Below the pieces are notes generated by a model that saw only the letters and a list, made by a program, of their open reading frames with translations, searched no databases and was not told the origin of the DNA. From Berberis thunbergii (Eukaryota; Streptophyta; Magnoliopsida; Ranunculales; Berberidaceae): DNA of 64,000 nt. Shown here in pieces: positions 56,006 to 64,000 of this stretch. How positions within the stretch are numbered: the stretch's first letter is position 1; each line of letters begins with the position of its first letter. Location: positions 291,023 to 355,022 of the forward strand of contig QNQO01005778.1 in assembly GCA_003290165.1 (NCBI GenBank). Direction: 5' to 3'. The translations under genes were made by a program, and so were the position numbers.

Positions 56006-57370
56006 TGATGCAGTCATTTTCCGCTTCCTGCTTTGACCTTGACCTGCAAACTTGCTGACTTACACAATGAACATACGTGAGCCACAGACCACCATTGTGG
56101 TGGCTGATGGCACTCCGATGCTAAACTTAGCAGTGTTCTAAAAATCGGCCTAGGCTAGAAGGTGGAAAACCGCCCAGGATTAATGGCTGGGCGGGCAGTC
56201 TGGGTGGTTCTGGGCAGTCTGGGTGGTTCTGGGCAGTCTGGGCGGTTTTGGGCAGTCTAGGCGGGTCTGGGCGGCCTAGGCGGGGTCTGCGGGACTCTAG
56301 GCGGAGTCTAGGCGGTCTGGGCGATTTTTATTTTTTTTTATTTTTTTTACTTTTTTAATAAAGATGATTGTGTTCTTATTTTATTTTCTTTCATATTTTT
56401 TAGAAATAAACTATTTAATTGTTTTTATTCAGTATATGCCTAAATATAGCAAAGGATGATTACTTAATGGAATTCTCAAAGGATCTGCCGGTACCAATTT
56501 TACTAATGTAGATTTTATCAAACATAACTGAGGTTATTCATGCAATTTGAAGAAAAATAAAAAAGTACACAAATTCAAATTTATATAAAGTACCCATCAT
56601 GACTACTTCAATCATTTGAGTTTTAATAAATTTTGTTCACGATTGTTAATTTTTCATGTTTTTAAATTTGCATATGTATATTGGCATTAAATTGGATGTA
56701 CTTGATAATGTATTATGCTTAACTTTTGTAAATTATTAAAGTTATAATACAAAACCTAAGACCGCCTAGGCCCCTGGGCGCTAGGCACCTGCTCGCCGCC
56801 CCCCCAGCGCCTAGCGATTTTAGAACACTGAAAGTCAGACATGGATCTGATGAAGGTGTAATGTTGTAAATAGGAATTTGTAGCGTACCTTAGCTCACAA
56901 ACCTCATGTCTTATTTATAGTGCTGGAGTCCTGGTTCGATCAGGCCATCGATGGCGTAGTTTAGGGAATGAGATCCTCATGGAGATCCTTATCTAATTAG
57001 GATTCGTGTTGTGGAGGGAAGTCTTCATGTTAGTCTTCTGCTCCTATATACGCGGAAGAGAGTTCCCGTTCCGAGAGTAGTCCATAGGTAGAAGTCTATG
57101 TGATATATATTCCTAGAATCTTACTTCCTAGTTGGAAGCAAATAGTGTTATAATTGCCCATCCGAAGCTGATCCTCGAGATACTTGCCTTAGCAGAGCTT
57201 ACGAGTACTGAGGATAGATGTGAGACATGTGGGCTTAGCAAGTTGTAAGAATCCGAGTCCGTCAAGCGGACTACATTGGACGGGCTTAGAATCGCTAGGG
57301 CTTTGTAATTCCTTGAGATCATCATGTCACGTGTACGATGCAAAGTTGGGACTGTTTTGGTGTATCATCA
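56006..57370 (-). repeat. 3' LTR of the 56-62.7 kb element, split by a hAT element
   Basis: Without the 700-bp insertion and its duplication it is about 657 bp, close to the 666-bp partner at 62069-62734. Confidence 0.85.
56131..56830. mobile_element. hAT-type element with 19-bp subterminal repeats, copy 2
   Basis: The TIRs are CAGTGTTCTAAAAATCG and, reverse-complemented, CAGTGTTCTAAAATCG. Flanking octamers AAACTTAG and AAAGTCAG agree at 6 of 8. One end holds GGGCAGTCTGGGTGGTTCT-type units starting at 56193, 56212, 56231, 56250 and 56269, exactly 19 bases apart. It is the same family as 33946-34561, reversed. It is inserted in an LTR, so it is younger than that LTR. Confidence 0.9.
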
Positions 57371-57376
57371 GCTATT

Positions 57377-57391
57377 CCCCCCCCCCCCCCC
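57377..57391 (+). repeat. Homopolymer C15 beside the LTR
   Basis: The run starts seven bases inside the 3' LTR boundary, where the polypurine tract (minus strand, G run) would be expected. It may be an expanded polypurine tract. Confidence 0.7.
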
Positions 57392-57618
57392 GAGTTAGTG
57401 GACCATCACATCGGTTCGCTAAGTCACTTCTTAAAAAGATACACCGCTCATGATGATCGATTTGAATCATTGCTTGAGTCGAGCGCTTCATTATTTTGAA
57501 TGTGCGTCGGTTAAGTAGAAAAGAGGCGGGAACCCTATCCCTATTTAGGTCTTCCTTTATGCGGAGACTAACTTTTCTATTTTCTTTACTCAGAGATTTT
57601 GCTCTATTCATCTTCTGA

Positions 57619-58020
57619 TTGAAAAGATTGTTCATCTTCTTTATGGCTCACCAAAATCATCTTGATGGAGTGACTTTGGCCAAGGGCCTTGAGTTTTTCG
57701 AAGACATGTTGCTTTCTGAATCGGGCCTTGTTGAAATTCAAAGAAGTCCGGGGTCCACTGGCGAAGTTTATCTGTTTGCACCTCGGGATGTTCCGAAGTG
57801 GAATTCGTTTTCCTGTTCTTGACGTGATTTGGGACTTCTTTGGATTTTTCTTGGAATTTTTTCTGCTTAGTTGGTACCTAATCGGTACAGAATCGTTCTT
57901 CTCATTTTGATTAGAGCGAAGAAGCTGGCGTTCGTGTGACTTCGCTGGCGATTCAGTTGCTGACTTATCATCGGCTGAACGATCACGCCGTTTGTAAGAT
58001 GACATCACCGTCTTGCTTTG
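57619..58020 (+). pseudogene. Transposase_28-like ORF remnant, antisense to gag
   Basis: Plus-strand frames give FICLHLGMFRSGIRFPVLDV, then WDFFGFFLEFFLLSW, and, after a shift, FLIRAKKLAF. The last resembles ILIRAKEVGL in the antisense ORF at 9.3 kb. The RSGIRFPV stretch parallels the GLRFPL block of Transposase_28 proteins. The TRIM array at 58132 cuts it off. Confidence is limited because the pieces are short. Confidence 0.45.
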
Positions 58021-58131
58021 AGAATCTACCGAATGACTTCAAGTCCAGGTAAAAGTAAAAGTGTTGGCAGATGCGTCGTTGCTTTCGAGGTGGTAACTCT
58101 GAGTCACCCCGAATATTGCACATGGGAGAAG

Positions 58132-59182
58132 TGTGAGACCCCTGAGTGGGCGGACCTGAGGTGAGTGTTGGAGCCCAACAGGCCCAATAGGCTGAGAGGG
58201 GTTGGACGAGCTACAAGGGGAATCATAGTCCCATATCGCCTGAGTAGCGGAGGAGGATGATCCTTATATGTGCAGGGTCAGCTCCCCATTGTATCGATGC
58301 GTTTTAAAGCCGTGAGGGCCGGATGGTATCCCAAACGAACAATATCGGTACAGTGCGGGAGGGGGTCGTCACAGTTTGTTATCAAAGCCTGACCCAGCCG
58401 AAAGTGTGTCGACGTGGACGTTGGGCCTGTGTGGCCAACGAGGATGTTGGGCTCCTAAGGGGGTGGATTGTGAGACCCTAAGTGGGCGAACCTGAGGTGA
58501 GGGTGAGGGTTGGAGCCCAATAGGCCGAGAGAGGTTAGACGAGCTACAAGAAGAATCATAGTCCCACATCACCTGGGTGCAAAAGGGGGAAGTGCTATAT
58601 ATGTGTGAGGTTGGATTCCCATAATAAGAGGCCTATGGAGCCACAATAGGTGGGTGGAAGCAACAAAACCTTGAGGGGGAGGGGAGGGTGAGGGTTGGTG
58701 CCCAATAGCCTGCGAATCCCAAGAGGACAATATCTGGATGAGTAGGGCCAGAGAGGGGCCTAGTGTTCGCTGTGCATACTCTAAAAGATGCATTTTAAAG
58801 CCGTGTGGGCCGGTTGGATCCGAAGCGGACAATATCTTACTGTGCGGATCGGGTCGTTACAGTTTGGTATCAGAGCCTGTGTGGCCAACGAGAACGTTGG
58901 GCCTTAAGAAGGTGGATTGTGAGGCCTTGAGTGGGCGGACCTGAGGTGAGGGTGAGGGTTGGAACCCAACAGGCCCAAGATGCCCAAGATGCCCAATAGG
59001 TCGAGAAGGGTTGGACGAGCTATAAGGGGAATCATAGTCTCATATCACCTGGGTAGGGGAGGAGGATGATCCTTATATGAGCGGGTCAACTTCCCATTGT
59101 ATTGACGTGTTTTAAAGCCGATAGGGCCGGATGGTAGCCAAAAGCGGACAATATTGATACAGTGCGGGAAGTGGTCGTCACA
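58132..59182 (+). mobile_element. Tandem TRIM array: three LTRs, two internal domains
   Basis: LTR1 58132-58373, internal 58374-58468, LTR2 58469-58861, internal 58862-58917, LTR3 58918-59182. LTRs begin TGTGAG(A/G)CC and end GTC(A/G)CACA or GTTACA types. Each internal starts with TTTG(G/T)TATCA(G/A)AGCC, the initiator-Met primer site, and ends with a purine-rich tract (AAGGGGGTGGAT). LTR2 carries an extra 150 or so bases (about 58630-58790). Flanking AGAAG (58127-58131) and ATAAG (59183-59187) match at 4 of 5, so the array probably arrived or formed at one insertion site. It is the same family as 1-955, on the opposite strand. Confidence 0.88.
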
Positions 59183-60049
59183 ATAAGTGTCCTCACTTGA
59201 CGACACTGTGAGAGCTTGACTGCTTCGTTGTTTGTGACCATTTTTGTCTGTCCTCTTCTACCTCCTTCGGGAGGGCGGATTCCGTTTGAGGAAGTCTGCA
59301 ACTCGTTGCAAGGTCTGTATTGCCATTGTGTGGTCACTTTCTTGGCGGAGCAACCGGCCGCTCTATACTTTCAGCCTTTTTTTGCACATTTGTCATTGAT
59401 CTTGGGGTCGTCGAGCAAAGTTTACTTGGGGTACCTTTGTTGTCATTTTCGAGTCTTTTTATGCAGTTGGACCGTTTAAGCGAGTCTTTACTTATGTTGC
59501 ATCGGATTCAGATACTCGTAGTATGTAGTCTTTGCTTGTGTTTGCGTAATTCTTTTTTTTTTATTTCTTAAATGATTGCAAATCACATAAGCTTCTAAGA
59601 ACTAAAACTCTACATTGACGACGGAAAGGAAAATAAACAACTGGAATAGACTAACTGTTGGCGAAGCGAAGTCGACCCGACCCTGAAGTGAATTCACATG
59701 GCATTTGTTGAATTGTTGATACTTTTAGCGAACTGTCAAACTTCGCTGATGTCTCTAAGGTTACTGAAGAGTAAACCTTGTGTTGGAGTTAATCTCCGCG
59801 GAGACGAAATGTCGGGGGGTTGTACTCCTGTTAGTAGTGACATTTCCATTCTGCTGACTTGAAGAGCAGATTGTTCCTGTACCGCTTGATTGTCCCCCGT
59901 TGCTGAAACGAGCCACCGCTGCTAGAATATCATGTGAGTGGAGTGATGCGTCCACAGTCTCAGGGTCTAGCTCTAGTTTAGATTGCTCTGTGGGATCCAG
60001 TTGGATCTGGAACATTCTATTTGCTTCAATGCGGCATAATTGCAGCCTC
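59183..60049. other. Degenerate interior of the gypsy element
   Basis: No reverse transcriptase or integrase motif was found in six frames. The minus-strand frame at 60015-59761 (MFQIQLDPTEQSKLELDPET) is probably the low-complexity spacer that follows the protease. Confidence 0.45.
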
Positions 60050-60330
60050 GTGCCATAGGCTGGTCCTCACGTATTGTTCCTTCATAGTGGTTAGCAGTGA
60101 ACTTAACGCACTGGTGAAGGGTGGAAACTTAGGTAGATGGCGCATCTACTACCATAAATTCCAGGAACATGACCTTTATCAGTTGTGACTCTACTGCCAC
60201 TACTGCTAACCTTATCTTCCCAATTGGAAAACATATTTTCGCTGAATCTAATCAGCGGGTAGTCTGAGGACGTCAGGTTCTCCTTCTTTATGTCCATCTG
60301 TAGAACGCGTTATATAATAGAACGTTGAGT
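60050..60330 (-). pseudogene. Protease C-terminal fragment of the gypsy element
   Basis: The minus-strand frame reads GKIRLAVVAVESQLIKVMFL, then EFMVVDAPST and a stop, then TLHQCVKFTANHYEGTIRED. The FMVVDAPS(A/T)YNAILGR-type stretch and the KFxTxxGxGxxRxDQ-type stretch are typical of the end of plant gypsy proteases. The catalytic DSG part is not clear. Confidence 0.65.
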
Positions 60331-60639
60331 GAGCTTCCCGTATCTACTAGAGCTCTTTTTACCTCACACCTTACAATGGAGACCGATATGACGAGAGCAT
60401 CATTGTGCGGTGCTCAGACTCCTTTGAGGTCCTTGTCTGTAAAGCTCAAGGTGAGAGTAGTAAATGCATATGTCCTCATCTGTGGTCTATGCCCGTATTT
60501 CCAGTAGAGTCCGCTTGCAGGACCTGTTTGACTGGTATTCATACAGTCCGACTCCATGAAAGACATAGATTATGCCCAGAGTCTCCTTTTCGATCTCCTT
60601 GAACGACTCCCTCAGGTCCCTGGGTCGTTCTGGTCATTT

Positions 60640-62030
60640 TCCAAAACCCAAGAATTCTTTTAGCTTGCCTTTGCAGATCCAGTACTCGATCACGTACCTT
60701 AGACCCTTATAATCATTGGTGTCATGGCCACCCTTCTTGTGGTATGAGCAGTATTTGTTGTCGTCATGTTTGGAGGGGTCTCCGTGCTGCTTTAGATTTT
60801 TGCAATTTTTCATGGAATTTAGGACATCTGATAGGCTAGAATTGAGAGGGGCTACGGATCTGGATTCAACGTAGTTGGAAACTTTCTCTGGCCTGGCCCG
60901 GCTAGGGTCTGACCTGTTGTCACTGTGCTTTCACTTGCTCCTTTCTTCATCCTCACGCCTCATTCCCTCATTCCCGTCATTAGGAGCGGAGGGCTTCTTC
61001 TCACATTTTCTTTTCCTTTTCATAGTTTTCAACTCTTATAAGGTGATGTACCCCTGGGTGCTCTTAAGAAGTTTTGCCATATCCAAAAGGGGTTCTAAGG
61101 TGAGGCATTCATCAAATTTTCCCTTCTTTTGGACTACGGTAAAAGTTGTCACTGCTGTATCGTCAGTGTAACCGTCAATGAGTGTTAGTTCATTTTTGAA
61201 GCACATGACCTACTCTCTGAGTGTCTTACTGGATCTCTGTTTCAAAAGGAGTAATGTAGTGTGGGCCTTTGCGGAGGCGCTGACTTCCGACGTAACGCTT
61301 CAGAAATTCCTTCGCCAACATCTTGAATGAATCGATCGACTTCGGCAGGAGGCTGTGAAACTATGTTAGTGCTGATTTATTCAGGCTGGTAGTCAAAGTT
61401 CTGCACATCATCGACTCAGATCCTTCTTTGAGTGTCATCACATGATGGTAATGGCGTAGTCGAATGGGTCAGTGGTCCTGTCGGTAGAAGTCAAGCTTTG
61501 GAGGCGTGACTTCTCTGGAATAGCATCGTTTATAATACGGTCCACAAACGGTTGAAACAAAGAGACAGTACAAACACGTCGAGGTCGTGCGCCCCTCTGC
61601 GAAGGGGGTTATGAAGGCTAGCCTCTTTGCTTTGAGAGTCGGTTTCCATAGTAGTTGCACCGCCTTCTCTAGTCCAATGGGAACTAGCAAGGGCATGACT
61701 CTTTTTGTGCTTGCTCTATGTTGTCTTTTGGAGAGGAAGGCCTGTGTTGATCATGATTTCCATTGGCGGGTAAAGGGTTATGTTGTATGAAAGCCTCCAC
61801 TGTTTTGGCGATTTGTTGTATTTGAAACGACAAAAAATCTATCCTGGGGGTCCGTCATTGTTGTGGTTGGCGCAGGGGCGTGAATGTGTTTCCCATGTGC
61901 CACTGACACTACTGAGAGTGGTGGCATAAAGTCAGTCTGAGTGTTTGACATGTCCCTTTGTTCTCTGTTGTTGTGTGATCTGGTGGTCTCATCTATTTGT
62001 ATCCCGAAGAGAGATGATGCTAGTGAAAGG
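60640..62030 (-). pseudogene. Gag remnant with zinc knuckle
   Basis: Starting about 20 bases after the primer site, the frames read MTKVS-like sequence, then near 61560-61450 PFVDRIINDAIPEKS and TDPFDYAI, the start of the retrotransposon gag domain. Near 60740 they read KYCSYHKKGGHDTNDYKGL, a CxxHxxxGHxTxxC knuckle whose last Cys is Tyr. Stops and frameshifts are frequent. The product would be the coat protein; this copy is dead. Confidence 0.75.
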
Positions 62031-62048
62031 TTAGGAAACTTTGGTCAT

Positions 62049-62068
62049 CCCTACAGATAGCGCCAAAT
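62049..62068 (-). other. Primer-binding site of the 56-62.7 kb element
   Basis: Minus-strand ATTTGGCGCTATCTGTAGGG lies directly next to the right LTR. It is nearly identical to that at 31871-31890. Confidence 0.78.
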
Positions 62069-62734
62069 TGATGCAATCATTTTCCACTCCCTGCTTTGAC
62101 CTTGACTGCAAACTACTGACTGCACAAAGAACACACGTGAGCCAACGAATGACACTCTGATGCTAAATTCAGACAGGGATCTAAGGAGTATGTAATGCTG
62201 TATAATAGGAAATTTGTAACGTACTTTAGCTCACCAACCTCACGTCTATTTATAGTGTTGGAGTTCTGGTTTCGACTAGACCATCAATGACGTAGTTTAG
62301 GGAAGGAGATATTTGTTGAGAACTTTATCTAATTAGGAGTCGTGTTGTGAATGAAAGTTTCCTGTTAGTCTTGTGCTCCTAGATACGCGAGAGATAGTTC
62401 ATGTTCCTAGAATAGTCCATAGGTAGAAGTTTCTATATGTGATATATACTCTGGAATCCACTTCCTAGTTGGAAAGCAAGAACTACTGTAATTGCCCGTC
62501 CGAAGTTGATTCTCGAGATATTTGCCTTAGCAGAGCTTACGAGTATTGAAGATAGTTGCAAGACACGTAGGCTTAGTAAGCTGTATGAATCTGAGTTCGT
62601 CAAGCGGACTGCATTGGGCGGGCTTAGAACCGCTTGAGCCGGATTAGTGTTGGGCTAATGTAGAGTATGTTATTCTTCGATATCATCATAACACATATAC
62701 GATGCAGAGTTGAAATCGTTTTGATGTATCATCA
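62069..62734 (-). repeat. 5' LTR of the 56-62.7 kb element
   Basis: It begins TGATGCAATCATTTTCC and ends TGATGTATCATCA on the plus strand. It pairs with 56006-57370. Confidence 0.85.
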
Positions 62735-62895
62735 AGTGTTGTTATCACCTCCAAAGTTTTCAATGGATATAAATCAAAATTAAATATTGGGTCGAGCTAT
62801 TACTTTTGCCTTTGTGATCAATTTAGTCGCTTGAACTAGGTGGAGTAATGGAAGGTCTTTCATGCATCCGAGAACTAATCATCAGATTGATCTCA

Positions 62896-63226
62896 GGGTG
62901 TGTTTGGTTGCATGGAATCCTATGCCATGAGAATCCAAGAGGGGACCCTTACATTTAGGCTAAATTGATATATCACTCCACATCCACCATTTGGTTTTGT
63001 GATCAATGGTGGGAATGAAAGTCCCATGAACATGAGAATCACATGCCTTTGGGAGGGCCAAAGAGTGAGATTCCCATGTTAATGGAACTTCCATTCCCAC
63101 TATTGATCACAAAAATCAAATGGTGGTCAAATGGTAAATGTGGAGTGATATATCAATTTAGCCTAAAATGTAGTGGTCCCCTCATGAAATTTTCATAGCA
63201 TAGGATTTCATGCAACAAACACACCC
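62896..63226. mobile_element. Tourist-like (PIF/Harbinger) MITE, 331 bp
   Basis: Ends GGGTGTGTTTGGTTGCATG and, reverse-complemented, GGGTGTGTTTGTTGCATG, with a 3-bp duplication TCA on both sides (62893-62895 and 63227-63229). The TIR similarity runs on through AATCCTATGC and the two halves are partly palindromic (ATTGATATATCACTCCACAT and its complement). Confidence 0.88.
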
Positions 63227-63229
63227 TCA

Positions 63230-64000
63230 GAGGTATATATGTTTCTCATAAAATGAATCCACTCAATCGCGTCCGCTTATATGCTTCCCCACCATTACTA
63301 GAAAGTCAACCTAACAAACACCCCTCAACCTCAACATAACAATATTTTGGCTTTAAAATTTGAAACATATGGACTAAAATGGTCAAGAAAAATATTAATT
63401 AGAAGCACAAGTAGTTGATTATCAATTAAACACATAAAAGGTGTACTTATGAAGAAACATCAAGTGGGTATTGAGAAATGGGAAGGGAGTCTACTTTGAG
63501 TGGAGTGTGGACCATTTTGGTTTGAGCTATTGTAGTTTTCATCAGGTCATTAGAGAAACAGGTTTAACTCCCTATCAATGGCCATCATTATCAATGTTGT
63601 AATCCATTCTTTACAAAAATATAATAATAATAATAAAAATAAAAGAAAGAGTGGCGTAGTTATGTTGTCTCTTTCATTGGGTGAATTTGAATTCAAGAAC
63701 TTTCACCAACACTGACAACAACAACAACAAAAATACATTGTTTGGTTTTGTAGACAATAAAAACTACTCAGCTCATATTAACTACATTGCCAATAAGTTT
63801 TACCAATCAATGGAGTTCTCATCAATAATTTGGTTGGTGTAAGAGTCATAAATTTTCTGGTAAGCATAGTCTACCAAATGCCACTTAAAGGAATGTTTTC
63901 CACCATCTTCCAATGACTCCCATTTTCCCAGATGTTTGCTTCAGAACTTTTCTTCTCATTTTTTTGTGGAAAATTACATGTATTTATTTTAATAATACAT
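63230..64000. other. Intergenic, nothing recognised
   Basis: AT-rich, with an (AAT)n run near 63620 and a (CAA)n run near 63715. No supported gene. Confidence 0.5.

Larger units (their letters stand above)
56006..62734 (-). mobile_element. Non-autonomous Ty3/gypsy element with gag and protease, nested insertions
   Basis: LTRs at 56006-57370 and 62069-62734 start TGATGCA(G/A)TCATTTTCC and end GTATCATCA. The left one is longer because a hAT element sits in it. The primer site next to the right LTR shows minus polarity. Going down in coordinate come gag, a zinc knuckle and a protease remnant, then no polymerase. A Transposase_28-like ORF lies antisense near the 3' LTR, and a TRIM array is nested in the interior (58132-59182). 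Flanking 5-mers GGAGT and AGTGT match at 3 of 5. The LTR family is that of the solo LTR at 4598. Confidence 0.8.

Noticed and set aside
57604..58008. 134-codon minus-strand frame rich in Lys, Ser and Arg
   Set aside because: The opposite strand carries the blocks that resemble the Transposase_28 ORF, so the minus frame is probably its shadow.

Overview
The window is plant nuclear DNA, most likely from a eudicot. The evidence is AT-rich intergenic sequence, GT-AG introns, a plant-type LRR receptor-like kinase gene with many exons, and dense nested plant transposons (TRIM, Ty3/gypsy LTR elements with Asp-type primer sites, hAT, a Tourist-like MITE, a tRNA-derived SINE, a LINE remnant). I cannot name the species. 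Most long reading frames here are chance or repeat-derived.

Layout. 0-19.2 kb is nested repeats: a TRIM array at the left edge, an Athila-like LTR fragment, a long-inverted-repeat DNA element, a solo LTR with a perfect target duplication, a gag-only gypsy element with an antisense ORF (5.5-10.4 kb), and a decayed Athila-like element (10.5-19.2 kb). 19.2-29 kb holds a textbook SINE, a GT47 glycosyltransferase pseudogene and the 3' part of an RNA cytidine acetyltransferase (NAT10/Kre33 family) gene whose last exon carries a hAT insertion. 29-34.6 kb holds an exact-period 133-bp tandem array, a truncated gypsy element and a hAT element. 34.9-36.5 kb has a possible small gene and a PPR fragment. 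37-41.8 kb is LTR remnants and a fold-back element.

44.0-52.8 kb, minus strand, is the one clearly intact gene: a 13-exon, 650-codon LRR receptor-like protein of the Arabidopsis At1g63430/At5g41180 type. I rebuilt it exon by exon from splice sites and frame. Its kinase domain lacks the ATP-binding lysine, the HRD motif and the glycine of DFG, so it is probably a signalling pseudokinase. 54.4-62.7 kb is again transposons: a fold-back element, two hAT elements and a gypsy element that carries a nested TRIM array.

The genes do not form a pathway or operon. The shared theme is transposon nesting: related LTRs occur at four places, two related hAT copies carry 19-bp subterminal repeats, and three related fold-back elements carry nested palindromes. 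The most notable points are that fold-back family, the antisense Transposase_28-like ORF repeated in two LTR elements, and the hAT insertion that breaks the acetyltransferase gene. I see no previously undescribed defence or metabolic system.
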